A stretch of DNA of 64,000 nt from Amycolatopsis roodepoortensis (lineage in GTDB: Bacteria > Actinomycetota > Actinomycetes > Mycobacteriales > Pseudonocardiaceae), in NCBI RefSeq assembly GCF_014873915.1, contig NZ_JADBEJ010000004.1, positions 1,240,001 through 1,304,000 of the forward strand, written 5' to 3'. The notes beneath the pieces were generated by a model that had not been told where the DNA came from, did not search any database, and saw only the letters and a list, made by a program, of their open reading frames with translations. Positions within the stretch are counted from its first letter, which is position 1. Each line of letters begins with the position of its first letter. Positions 1 through 8,149 of the stretch are shown here, one piece after another. Both the position numbers and the translations under genes were made by a program.

Positions 1-676
1 GCGGATCGAGGGCGGCAAGTTCATGGTCTCCCTCACCGGCGTGCTCGGCGACAGCGCGCCCACCGACGAAGCCGGCTTCATGGCGTTCGCGAAGTCGCTC
101 GAAGTCCCCGACGTGTACGACGTCATGAAGGACGCCGAACCGCTCGGCGACGCGGTCGCCTTCCGGTACCCGGCGAGCGTCCGCCGTCACTACGAACGGC
201 TGACCGGGTTCCCGGACGGTCTGCTCGTCGTCGGCGACGCCGTGTGCAGTTTCAACCCGGTCTACGGACAGGGCATGACCGTCGCCGCGCTCACGGCGCT
301 GACCCTGCGGAACCACCTGCGCGAAGGGAAGGCCCCGGAAGCACTGGCCTTCTTCAAGGACATCTCCGCGGAGATCGACGTCCCGTGGCAGATCTCCGCG
401 TCGGGTGACCTGAGTTTCCCCGGTGTCGAAGGGAAACGTCCGGCGCAGGTCCGGATCGCCAACGCCTACATGGGCCGCGTGCAGCGCGCCGCGACCAGGG
501 ACGGCCGGGTCACCGGCACCTTCATGCGGGTCGCCGGGCTGGTCGAGCCCGCGACGACCCTGATGAAGCCCGCCATGATGCTGCGCGTGCTGAGGCAGTC
601 CCGCCGGGTCCCCGCCCCGGTACCCGCGCCCATATCCGTTGCCACCGACGAGAAATCAGGGAGGCGCGCGGCATGA
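1..676 (+). CDS. FAD-dependent monooxygenase, C-terminal part (5' end outside window)
   Basis: The reading frame is open from base 2, so the protein starts upstream of the window; only about 224 C-terminal residues are visible. The segment GDAVCSFNPVYGQGM is the second FAD-contacting (GD) motif of class A flavoprotein hydroxylases, where the Asp binds the ribityl chain. The Rossmann GxGxxG end is not in view, so substrate class cannot be judged. The C-terminal tail after the motif resembles the squalene-epoxidase/polyprenylphenol-hydroxylase-like proteins common in actinomycetes rather than kynurenine 3-monooxygenase. The stop overlaps the next start (ATGA), so it belongs to the aromatic operon and probably hydroxylates a pathway intermediate; that role is inferred from context. 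Confidence 0.8.
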   Translation, partial: RIEGGKFMVSLTGVLGDSAPTDEAGFMAFAKSLEVPDVYDVMKDAEPLGDAVAFRYPASVRRHYERLTGFPDGLLVVGDAVCSFNPVYGQGMTVAALTALTLRNHLREGKAPEALAFFKDISAEIDVPWQISASGDLSFPGVEGKRPAQVRIANAYMGRVQRAATRDGRVTGTFMRVAGLVEPATTLMKPAMMLRVLRQSRRVPAPVPAPISVATDEKSGRRAA

Positions 677-1437
677 CCGCTGCCGACGAAGCAGCCCATA
701 CCGCCTACCGCGGTTATCTCGCCCTCGACGAACTGCTGGAGCTTCAACAGCCCAACACCGGCGAACACGACGAGTTGCTCTTCGTCATCGTGCACCAGGT
801 GCACGAGCTCTGGTTCAAGCAGCTGCTGCACGAGTTCGCCGAGCTCGCGCGGGCGTTCGAAGAAGGCGAGCCGGGAGCGGCGCTGCGGACCATCGGGCGG
901 CTCATCGCGATCGTGCGGGTGACGCTCCGGCAGATCGACGTGCTCGACACGCTCACACCGGGGCAGTTCGTCCGGTTCCGGGACGACCTCGGCGGCAGCG
1001 GGTTCTACTCCGCGCAGTTCCGCGAGATCGAGGTCGTCCTCGGCAGGCGTGACCCCGGCGTGTTCGACAAGTTCCCGGAGGGCACGTCCGACCGGGAGCG
1101 GCTGATCACCGCGATGACCAGGCCGCCCCTGTTCGACTCGTTCGCCGGCTACCTCACCGCGCAGGGGTTCCCGGTACTGCCCGGCGAATCCCCGGAAACG
1201 GCGGCGCCTTCGATCGCGAAGGCGTACCGCGAGGACGGCGTGGTGGCGCAGCTGTGCGAGCGCATGGTCGACCTCGACCAGATCTTCACCGAATGGCGCT
1301 ACCGGCATTCGACGATGGCCCGGCGCATCATCGGCGACAAGACCGGAACCGGTGGTTCGTCCGGCGCGGTCTATCTGCGCCGTGGCGTGTTCACGCCCTT
1401 GTTCCCCGCGCTGTGGGAGGTGCGGAACATCACTTGA
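673..1437 (+). CDS. kynA: Tryptophan 2,3-dioxygenase
   Basis: A 254-aa haem dioxygenase that opens the indole ring of L-tryptophan to N-formylkynurenine. The distal-site motif VHQVHELWFKQLLHE carries His41 (the usual active-site His). The axial haem ligand is His212 in RYRHSTMARRIIG, followed by the family hallmark GTGGSSG. Length is close to other bacterial enzymes. It overlaps the preceding monooxygenase by four bases, so it is translationally coupled. In this operon it most likely feeds kynurenine and then anthranilate to the downstream CoA ligases. No formamidase or kynureninase lies in the window, so these must be upstream or elsewhere in the genome. Confidence 0.95.
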   Translation: MTAADEAAHTAYRGYLALDELLELQQPNTGEHDELLFVIVHQVHELWFKQLLHEFAELARAFEEGEPGAALRTIGRLIAIVRVTLRQIDVLDTLTPGQFVRFRDDLGGSGFYSAQFREIEVVLGRRDPGVFDKFPEGTSDRERLITAMTRPPLFDSFAGYLTAQGFPVLPGESPETAAPSIAKAYREDGVVAQLCERMVDLDQIFTEWRYRHSTMARRIIGDKTGTGGSSGAVYLRRGVFTPLFPALWEVRNIT

Positions 1438-1488
1438 CACGCGGTGAAACCCTGCCGTCGATTCCGGACCTGATGAGGGAAAGCACTT

Positions 1489-2802
1489 ATGACACCGCAG
1501 AAGGACACCCCGGCCGGCTCGGTAGCCGCTCCGCCCACGACGACCGGGGTCGGCAGGCTCAGCCTCCGGGCCGTCGGCGCGGGCTCCTGGAGACGCTCAC
1601 CCCGGCTCGCCGTCGAACTCCTCGACCGTTGGTCCGCGCGGACCTCAGGGCCGGCGGCGGAGGGAACCTCGGGATTCCCCTTCGAGGCCGTGCTCGGGCA
1701 TTTCCAGGCGGTCGGCCGCAACCAGGCCGATCCGGACCTGATCGAGAGACTCCGTGTCCTCGCCGGATCGCTCCCCCCGCCGCGCACGGTCCACGACCGG
1801 ATCCTGGCGAACTGGCTGCCCGGCACCTTCGACCACGAGGACGGGAACTACGACTCCTACGCCGCGATCCCGCTCCTGGAGGAACTCGCCGGCGCGGACG
1901 GGCCGGACCGGATCGACGCCGGGCTCGACGGCTTGATCGTCGCGCTGCTGGCCGATCTCCTGCGGTTCGAAGCGACCGGGCTGCGGGCGAACCCGAACGC
2001 GGCCAAACAGCGGGCGCGGACCCAGGCCACGTTCCGCGCGCTCGTCAGGGCGGGGGAGATCGCTCCGCTCGCGGAGGATCTGCTCCCCTCCATCCCGTCG
2101 AGCGATACCGCGCGGGGCGACCGGGAACTCGCGGCGGCGGACGCGGTGCTCACCCGGGTCGCGGAGCCGGTGCGGCACGCGGTGCGGATCGCCATGCTGC
2201 CGACCACGAACAGGCACGACGAGGTCATGTTCATCCGCAGCGTGCAGACCTTCGAGCTGCTCTACCGCAGGATCGCGCGCGGTCTCGAGCGCGCGGTGTC
2301 CTTTGTGGATGGTGGGGAACCGTCGGCCGCGATCGGCGAGGTCACCGAAGCGGCGGACAAGATCGCCGCGACCACGCTGCTCTATCGCGTGCTGACGACC
2401 ATGCCGCGGGAAAGCTTCGCCGAGATCCGCGCGAACACGAGTGGCCGCAGCGCGATCCAGTCCAGGGCCTACCGCGAGATCGAACTGCGCGGGGCGCCGA
2501 TCCCGCCGAATCCGCAGGCACCACCGCTCTCCGTGGAAGGCATTTCCCTGCAAGAGGTCTTCACGGCCATGCCCGGCGGACCCGCCGCGACCGCGCTGGC
2601 GGCGGCGATGCGAAACCTCGACGACGCCTGGCGCGGCATGAAGAGAACCCACTGGGGCATCACGCTGAAGATCATCGGCCAAGTGCCGGGCACCGGGGGC
2701 ACCAGCGGGGCGGACTACCTCCGGATCGCGGCCGATCAGCCGCTGTTCCCCGTACTCCACCCCGGCACCGGCGAACAGGACGGAGGTGTCCGCATTGCTT
2801 GA
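1489..2802 (+). CDS. TDO/PrnB-superfamily haem protein, divergent second copy
   Basis: A 437-aa protein whose C-terminal two thirds align to tryptophan dioxygenase. The axial His388 (KRTHWGI) lies at the same spacing from GTGGTSG as in the neighbouring TDO, and NRHDEVMF matches its EHDELLF. The distal His is replaced by Val252 (RSVQTFELLYRR instead of the VHQxHELWFK type). An N-terminal extension of about 200 residues is absent from ordinary TDO. It should bind haem but act on another substrate or do another oxidation, as known for superfamily members such as PrnB and MarE. The ATG at 1489 follows a GAGGGA ribosome-binding site after a 51-bp gap. Reaction unknown. Confidence 0.8.
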   Translation: MTPQKDTPAGSVAAPPTTTGVGRLSLRAVGAGSWRRSPRLAVELLDRWSARTSGPAAEGTSGFPFEAVLGHFQAVGRNQADPDLIERLRVLAGSLPPPRTVHDRILANWLPGTFDHEDGNYDSYAAIPLLEELAGADGPDRIDAGLDGLIVALLADLLRFEATGLRANPNAAKQRARTQATFRALVRAGEIAPLAEDLLPSIPSSDTARGDRELAAADAVLTRVAEPVRHAVRIAMLPTTNRHDEVMFIRSVQTFELLYRRIARGLERAVSFVDGGEPSAAIGEVTEAADKIAATTLLYRVLTTMPRESFAEIRANTSGRSAIQSRAYREIELRGAPIPPNPQAPPLSVEGISLQEVFTAMPGGPAATALAAAMRNLDDAWRGMKRTHWGITLKIIGQVPGTGGTSGADYLRIAADQPLFPVLHPGTGEQDGGVRIA

Positions 2803-3781
2803 CAACGACGAAGCGAACAGCCTGCTGCGGCGGAAGATCATGGGTTACATCGTTTCGCAGGCGATCTTCGCGGTGACCCGGGCGGACGTCGTCGAGCACC
2901 TCGGCGACGACGCGCTCCCGGTCGAGGTCATCGCGGCCAAGGCCGGGGTCGATCGCGACGCGCTGACCCGGTTCCTCCGGGTGCTCGTCGCCGAAGGCCT
3001 CTTCACCGAGGAGCCGAGAGGCAGCTTCGCCGTCACCGGGCTCGGTTCGCTGCTGCGCGAGGAAACCCCCGGCTCGCTGAGACATCTGGCGACGCTGATG
3101 GACAACGAGGCGTACCAGGCCTGGTCCGCGGCGGAACACAGCCTGCGCACCGGCGAGGCCGGTTTCGACAAGGTGTTCGGCAAGCCGATGTTCGACTGGC
3201 ACGGCGAGCGCCCGGCCGAGGCGGCGGCCTTCGACCGGGCACAGGCGGGCCTGGTCACCTTGCGGATGCTGCCGCTCCACGAATGGGACTGGAGCGGCGT
3301 CGGAAGCGTGGTCGACGTCGGAGGCGGCAACGGCACGCTCGTCGACGGGCTGCTCGCCCGCCATCCGCGTCTGCGTGGCACCGTCTTCGACCAGCCGCAC
3401 GTCGTCGGGCCGACGACGACGTCCGGCCGCCGCGAGGCGATCGGCGGCGACTTCTTCGAGCGCGTCCCGCCCGGCGGGGACGTGTACGTGCTCGCGCAGA
3501 TCCTGCACGACTGGGACGACGCCGACGCGACCCGGATCCTGCGGCGGGTCGCGGAGGCCATGACACCCGGCTCGCGGCTGCTGATCCTGGAGCAGGTCGT
3601 CCCCGACGGCGCCGAACCCCATCCGGCGAAGCTGCTCGATCTGCACATGCTCGTGCTGCTCGGCGGCCGGGAACGGACCGAGACCCACTGGCGGGAACTG
3701 CTCGGCGGCGCGGGTTTCGAGATCTGTCGCGTCACCGGCTCGTCCCGTTCTTCCCTCATCGAGGCCAGGGTGGCGCGATGA
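2786..3781 (+). CDS. SAM-dependent O-methyltransferase (plant-type/ASMT family)
   Basis: A 331-aa methyltransferase. An N-terminal winged-helix dimerisation domain (about residues 1-110) is followed by the catalytic domain. SAM motif I is VVDVGGGNGTLVDGLL, with the acidic residue at the end of the next strand (TVFDQPHV). The ILHDWDD segment contains the catalytic His expected in small-molecule O-methyltransferases. The GTG start at 2786 overlaps the preceding gene by 17 bp and sits in a GGAG-rich context. It probably methylates a phenolic hydroxyl put on the anthranilate ring by one of the flavin monooxygenases here; substrate is inferred from context only. Confidence 0.9.
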   Translation: MSALLDNDEANSLLRRKIMGYIVSQAIFAVTRADVVEHLGDDALPVEVIAAKAGVDRDALTRFLRVLVAEGLFTEEPRGSFAVTGLGSLLREETPGSLRHLATLMDNEAYQAWSAAEHSLRTGEAGFDKVFGKPMFDWHGERPAEAAAFDRAQAGLVTLRMLPLHEWDWSGVGSVVDVGGGNGTLVDGLLARHPRLRGTVFDQPHVVGPTTTSGRREAIGGDFFERVPPGGDVYVLAQILHDWDDADATRILRRVAEAMTPGSRLLILEQVVPDGAEPHPAKLLDLHMLVLLGGRERTETHWRELLGGAGFEICRVTGSSRSSLIEARVAR

Positions 3782-4830
3782 CGACGGACGGACGGGACTT
3801 CACGGAGCTCACCAAGCGGCTGCTCGACGGGATCGATCTGTCCACTTCGGACGCCGCGTGGGTGATCGACGCGGTGATGGCGGGCGACGTCACCCCCGTC
3901 CGCCTCGCCGGTTTCGCGGTCGCCCTGCGCGCGAAGGGCGAAACGGCGGCCGAGGTCGCGGCGCTGGCGGAACGGACCGTGTCCCACGCGCCCCCGGTGC
4001 GCCTGAGCCGTCCGGCGGTGGACATCGTCGGTACCGGCGGTGACGGTTCCCGTTCGGTGAACATCTCCACCATGGCGGCGATCGTCGTCGCCGCCACCGG
4101 CGCGGACGTGGCGAAGGTCGGCAACCGGAGCGCGTCGTCGTCCTCCGGTTCGGCGGACGTGCTGGAGGCGCTGGGCGTCGCGGTCGATCTGCCGCCGGAT
4201 GGGGTGGAACGGTGCCTCGCCGAGCTCGGCATCGGATTCTGCTTCGGGCCGGCGTTCTATCCGGGCCTCCGGCACATCGGCCCGGCACGCCGCGAACTCG
4301 CCGTTCCGACCACGTTCAACCTGCTGGGCCCGCTGTCGAATCCGGCTCGACCGGACGCCGCCCTCGTCGGCTGCGCCTTCGCCGGGCAGACGAAGACACT
4401 CGCCGAGGCCTTCGCCCGGCGCGGGACACGCGCCCTGGTCGTCCGCGGCGACGACGGGCTCGACGAGTTCACCACGGCGACCACGAGTCAGGTCTGGGTC
4501 GCCTCCGGGGGAACGGTGCGACGGCACGAGTTCGATCCCGGTTCGGTGGGGATCCCGCTTTCCGCGTCCGGCGCGTTGCGTGGCGGCGGTCCCGCGGAGA
4601 ACGCGGCGATCGCGCTGGAGACCTTGGGCGGCAAGCGAGGTCCCGTCCGGGACGCCGTGCTGCTCAACGCGGCCGCGGCCTTGGCCGCCCATCACGGTTT
4701 CGGCGAGTCGCTGGCCACCGATATCCGGCGTCGGCTCGCCGATGCGGAGCACGCGATCGATTCCGGCGCGGCGGAATCCCTGCTGCGCGCCTGGGCGAAG
4801 CTTTCCAGCGCCATCGCCGGCCCGCGGTGA
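3778..4830 (+). CDS. Anthranilate phosphoribosyltransferase paralogue (TrpD-like)
   Basis: A 350-aa TrpD-family protein. TrpD joins anthranilate to PRPP. The PRPP loop GTGGDGSRSVNIST, the SSSSGSADVLEALG segment, the RRELAVPTTFNLLGPL region and the metal-binding DGLDE motif are all present. The conserved KHGNR anthranilate-site motif reads KVGNR here, so the His is lost, and the usual HPAMRH is YPGLRH. It is coupled by ATGA to the methyltransferase and lies with TrpC-like and TrpA-like genes but no trpE, trpF or trpB. This is therefore a specialised copy, probably handling a substituted anthranilate, not the housekeeping enzyme. Confidence 0.85.
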   Translation: MTTDGRDFTELTKRLLDGIDLSTSDAAWVIDAVMAGDVTPVRLAGFAVALRAKGETAAEVAALAERTVSHAPPVRLSRPAVDIVGTGGDGSRSVNISTMAAIVVAATGADVAKVGNRSASSSSGSADVLEALGVAVDLPPDGVERCLAELGIGFCFGPAFYPGLRHIGPARRELAVPTTFNLLGPLSNPARPDAALVGCAFAGQTKTLAEAFARRGTRALVVRGDDGLDEFTTATTSQVWVASGGTVRRHEFDPGSVGIPLSASGALRGGGPAENAAIALETLGGKRGPVRDAVLLNAAAALAAHHGFGESLATDIRRRLADAEHAIDSGAAESLLRAWAKLSSAIAGPR

Positions 4831-4896
4831 ATCCGGCAATCAGCGAGAAGATCCAGTACCGCTGCCGATGCGACGATTTCCGAGTTGCTCGTGATC

Positions 4897-4902
4897 AGGA
4901 GG
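4897..4902 (+). promoter_or_regulatory. Strong ribosome-binding site for the TrpC-like gene
   Basis: AGGAGG lies 6 bases before the in-frame GTG at 4909. It decides that start over the GTG-rich positions further upstream (4885 and 4891). It is the first clear Shine-Dalgarno after the 78-bp non-coding gap that follows the TrpD-like gene. Confidence 0.75.
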
Positions 4903-4908
4903 AACCAG

Positions 4909-5625
4909 GTGGACGGTCGGAGTTTGCAGGAGGTTCTCGACAACGCGCGCCTGGACGGCCGGGCCGCGTTGATGGCCGACGTCAAGTTCATCTCGCCACG
5001 CGACGGGCTGCTGCTACGCCCTGAGGACCTGGAGGGCTACCTCGCCGAACTGGTCGCGGGCGGGGTCGAGGCGGTGTCGACGCCGACGGACCCGGTGCAC
5101 TTCGGCGGCGGGATCGAACTGGCCGCGCGTATTCGCGCCCTTTGCCCGCTTCCGTTGATGCGCAAGGAGTTCTTCAACGCCATCGAGCAGGTGGACGAAT
5201 CGGCGGACGCCGGTTTCGACGCGGTGCAGCTTTCGGTCAACACCGTCGTCGAGCCCGGGCTGCTGGAGCGCATGATCGCCCGATCGGAACGCCTCGGCCT
5301 GGAAGTGGTCGTCGGGGCGCATGAGCCCGAGCACGTGGCGCGGGCGCTGGAACTCGGCGCGAAGACCATCGCCGTGAACAACCGGGACATCGTCGCGCTG
5401 GAACTCGACACCGGCACGGTGAGCCGGACCGAATCACTGCTTTCGGCCATCCCGCCGGAGGTCCGGGTCATCTCCGAGAGCGCGTTCCACACCCCCGAAG
5501 ACGTCGTCCGGGCCGTGGCCGCCGGAGCGGACGCCGTACTGGTGGGCACGGCGCTGGCGCAGAGCCCCGACCCCGCCGGGCTGGCGAGGCGGCTGCGAGC
5601 GGGAACCGTCCGATGCCCCACGTAG
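4909..5625 (+). CDS. Indole-3-glycerol-phosphate synthase paralogue with altered active site (TrpC-like)
   Basis: A 238-aa beta/alpha-barrel of the TrpC family. Retained: Lys26 (MADVKFISP, the strand-1 Lys), Lys86 (MRKEFF, the proposed catalytic acid), Asn157 (NNRD) and the Glu-Ser pair of VISESAF. Changed: the strand-1 Glu is Asp24, the phosphate-loop SPSKG is SPRDG, and the catalytic-base Glu of the LVEVH strand is Gly136 (VVVGAH). Loss of that Glu normally cripples indole formation, so this enzyme may catalyse only decarboxylation or ring closure, or another reaction. It overlaps the TrpA-like gene by 13 bp. The GTG start was chosen by the AGGAGG just upstream. Confidence 0.82.
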   Translation: MDGRSLQEVLDNARLDGRAALMADVKFISPRDGLLLRPEDLEGYLAELVAGGVEAVSTPTDPVHFGGGIELAARIRALCPLPLMRKEFFNAIEQVDESADAGFDAVQLSVNTVVEPGLLERMIARSERLGLEVVVGAHEPEHVARALELGAKTIAVNNRDIVALELDTGTVSRTESLLSAIPPEVRVISESAFHTPEDVVRAVAAGADAVLVGTALAQSPDPAGLARRLRAGTVRCPT

Positions 5626-6404
5626 GCGAGCGGTTCCGCGAAAGCCGGTCACGGGACGAGGCGCTCCTGGTGGTCTACCTGACCGTCGGTGATCCGATCG
5701 CCCCGTTCGAGGCACTCGCCAGGGCGGTGGTCGAAGCGGGCGCCGACGTCCTGGAACTCGGCATCCCCACCGAAGGCACCCGGCCACGCGGAGCCGAAGT
5801 GGCGCGCTCCTTCGAGCGGGCGGGCGACCTCCCGGCCGTCCGCTCGTGGGAGATGGTCGGGAAGCTGCGCGCGGCACTGCCGGAAACCCCGCTGCTGCAA
5901 CTGGTGTACCCGGCCACGACCGCCGATCTCGGCGTCTCCCCGCTGCTGGCCGAGGCGGCCGCCGCGGGCCTGGACGGACTGGTGCTGACCGATCCGTCGA
6001 ACGCGCCGTCCATCGGCCGGGTCCTCGACCGGGGGCTCAGCGCGATTCCCCTGATCACCTCGTCGACGGAACCCGCCCGGGCCGCCCGGCTGGAGGCCGA
6101 AGCCGACGTGCTGACCTACCGTTCCCTCGCGGCCCGGACCGGCGATCCGCTCACCCCGGCCGAGGCGGGACGGCTGACCGAGGCGGCGGCCGGTGGCGCG
6201 GGGCGGCCTTTCCTCGCCGGATTCGGTCTTCGTGACGAGGCCGGCGTCCGCGCGGTGGCGCGGCACGCGGCCGGAGTGGTCATCGGAAGCGAGCTCTACC
6301 GCGTGCTCGGCGCCACGGGCGGCGCGCCGCTCGACCGAGTACGCGACGCGGTCACGCGCTGGAAGGCGGCGACCGTCCGGACGAGTACCGAATCGAGGGC
6401 GTGA
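5613..6404 (+). CDS. Tryptophan synthase alpha-chain paralogue with altered active site (TrpA-like)
   Basis: A 263-aa TIM-barrel related to TrpA, which splits indole-3-glycerol phosphate to indole. Glu48 (LELGIP) matches the catalytic Glu49. The loop that should read PFSDPLADGP is PTEGTRPRGA, so Asp60 of the family is Arg59, and the YxNP motif is YPATT. The GFG phosphate-site region is kept. No TrpB gene is near. A lone alpha-type lyase can release free indole (plant BX1 is the known case), but the loss of Asp60 makes that activity doubtful. Fixed position after the TrpC-like gene suggests the two act in sequence on the same small molecule. Confidence 0.78.
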   Translation: MPHVGERFRESRSRDEALLVVYLTVGDPIAPFEALARAVVEAGADVLELGIPTEGTRPRGAEVARSFERAGDLPAVRSWEMVGKLRAALPETPLLQLVYPATTADLGVSPLLAEAAAAGLDGLVLTDPSNAPSIGRVLDRGLSAIPLITSSTEPARAARLEAEADVLTYRSLAARTGDPLTPAEAGRLTEAAAGGAGRPFLAGFGLRDEAGVRAVARHAAGVVIGSELYRVLGATGGAPLDRVRDAVTRWKAATVRTSTESRA

Positions 6405-8149
6405 TGCGAGTCGACATCATCGGGGCGGGGCCTGGCGGTCTCTTCCTCTCCACTCTGCTGAAGCGGCAAGGGATCGCGGACGAGGTGAACGTCTTCGAAC
6501 GCAACGCCGAGGACGCCTCGGCGGGCTGGGGGCTGGTGTTCCCCGACGGCGCGCTGGCCGAACTCGGCGCGATCGCGCCGGACATCCACGAGGAGATCGT
6601 CTCGGCCGGGACCACCTGGACCCCCGTCGAGATCCGGTACCGCGGCACGGTCCGCCGGGTGGAAGGCAACCGTTTCCACGGCATCCCCCGCAATCAGGTG
6701 CAGACCGTGCTGCGCCGCGACGCCCGCCGTCTCGGCGTGAAGCTCCACTTCGGACACCCGACCCGGTCCATCGCCGAGCACGGCGAGGCCGATCTCGTGG
6801 TCGGCGCGGACGGCGTCGGCTCCGTGATCCGGTCCGAACTCGCCGAAACCTTCCGGCCCGTGTTCACCCCGTCGAAGTTCCATTTCGGCTGGTTCGGTGT
6901 CGAACTTCCGCTGCCCTATTTCACCTACGCCTTCGCCGAGACGGAATGGGGCCTCTTCCAGGGCTACTTCTATCCATCGGGCCAGGGCTGGTGCTCACTG
7001 ATCCTCTACGTCTCGGACGACATCTGGCAGCGGTCCGGACTGTCCGAAATGGACTTGGCGGAATCCCTCCGGTTCTGCGAGACCGTGTTCGCGGAGCACC
7101 TCGACGGCAAGCCGATCCTGCCGCGTGACTCGGAATGGTCGCGGTTCCGGCTCCTCGAATGCGAGAACTGGCACACCGACGACGTCGTGCTGATCGGGGA
7201 CGCGGCGCACACCGCGCACTGGTCCATCGGCTCCGGCACCCGGCTGGCGCTGGAAGACGCCATCGCGCTCGCCGGTGAGCTCAAGGAGCAGCCCGGCCGG
7301 ATCTCCGAAGCGCTCGCGATGTACGAGAAGACCCGGCGGCCCAGGGTCGAGCAGTTCCAGAAGGCGTCCCTTCGCTCGGAACGCCATTTCGACCACGCGC
7401 ACCGCTATCTCGGCTTCGAGCCGGTCCAGTTCGCCTATCAGCTGCTCGCCAGGTCGTGGCGGATCTCCCACGACGACATCGCCCGGCTGGACCCGCCGTT
7501 CGCGGCCGAGTTCAACGAGTGGTTCCACACGCGGGCGACCGGGGAACGAGTGCGGCCGTCGCCGTCGCCCGCGTTCACGCCGCTGAGCCTGGGGCCGCTC
7601 GAACTCGCGAACCGGATCGTGACGACCACCGGTGAACCCGGCGCGGGGCTGATCCTCGTCGACGGGACAGCGGGGATCCCGCCCGCACCGGTGGGTCCCG
7701 TCCCGGCGGCGGTCCGGCTCGCCGCCGCGGACGCCGGGCTGTCCGCGGCCGCGGCCGAACTGGGCTACCGGCTGCTGGTGCTCGACCTCGGGGACCGGCT
7801 CACCGCGACCGTGCCGCCCGCCGCCGAGCTTCGCGAAGCGAGTGCCTCGCTCCCGGTCGTGGCCGCGTTCGGCCTGGACGAGGAGACCTACACCGGGGAC
7901 GGGCTGGAGGCGGCGATCGCGCTGGCCGCTTCGCTCAAGGAGTCCGGAGTGGACGGTCTGCTGCTCTCGGCCGCGGAGGCGGATCCGCTGTCCGCCGGGC
8001 GGGTCGTCCAGGTCTCCGACCTGATCCGCAACACCGCCGGCGTCGTGGTGATCGCCGACGACGGGCTGACGACGGTCGACGAGGCCGACACGACGGTCGC
8101 TTCCGCCCGCGCCGACCTGGTCGTCCTGAACACGGAGGAGACGGAATGA
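6401..8149 (+). CDS. 2-Aminobenzoyl-CoA monooxygenase/reductase-like flavoprotein with shortened C-terminal half
   Basis: A 582-aa protein. The N-terminal 380 residues form a class A flavin hydroxylase: GAGPGGLFLS (FAD dinucleotide fold), VVGADGVGS, and GDAAHTAHWSIGSGTRLAL (FAD ribityl motif), closest in style to anthraniloyl-/salicyloyl-CoA 5-hydroxylases. From about residue 390, FTPLSLGPLELANRIV is the start signature of an Old Yellow Enzyme domain. However, only about 190 further residues follow where a full OYE barrel needs about 350, and the usual active-site region is missing. Likely role: hydroxylation of anthraniloyl-CoA. GTG 6401 overlaps the TrpA-like stop; ATG 6404 is an equally good start. 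Confidence 0.82.
   Translation: MMRVDIIGAGPGGLFLSTLLKRQGIADEVNVFERNAEDASAGWGLVFPDGALAELGAIAPDIHEEIVSAGTTWTPVEIRYRGTVRRVEGNRFHGIPRNQVQTVLRRDARRLGVKLHFGHPTRSIAEHGEADLVVGADGVGSVIRSELAETFRPVFTPSKFHFGWFGVELPLPYFTYAFAETEWGLFQGYFYPSGQGWCSLILYVSDDIWQRSGLSEMDLAESLRFCETVFAEHLDGKPILPRDSEWSRFRLLECENWHTDDVVLIGDAAHTAHWSIGSGTRLALEDAIALAGELKEQPGRISEALAMYEKTRRPRVEQFQKASLRSERHFDHAHRYLGFEPVQFAYQLLARSWRISHDDIARLDPPFAAEFNEWFHTRATGERVRPSPSPAFTPLSLGPLELANRIVTTTGEPGAGLILVDGTAGIPPAPVGPVPAAVRLAAADAGLSAAAAELGYRLLVLDLGDRLTATVPPAAELREASASLPVVAAFGLDEETYTGDGLEAAIALAASLKESGVDGLLLSAAEADPLSAGRVVQVSDLIRNTAGVVVIADDGLTTVDEADTTVASARADLVVLNTEETE

Noticed and set aside
466-1440. Long minus-strand ORF opposite the TDO gene
   Set aside because: Composition (Arg/Glu/His-rich, no domain) is that of an antisense shadow in high-GC DNA; the plus-strand TDO is certain.
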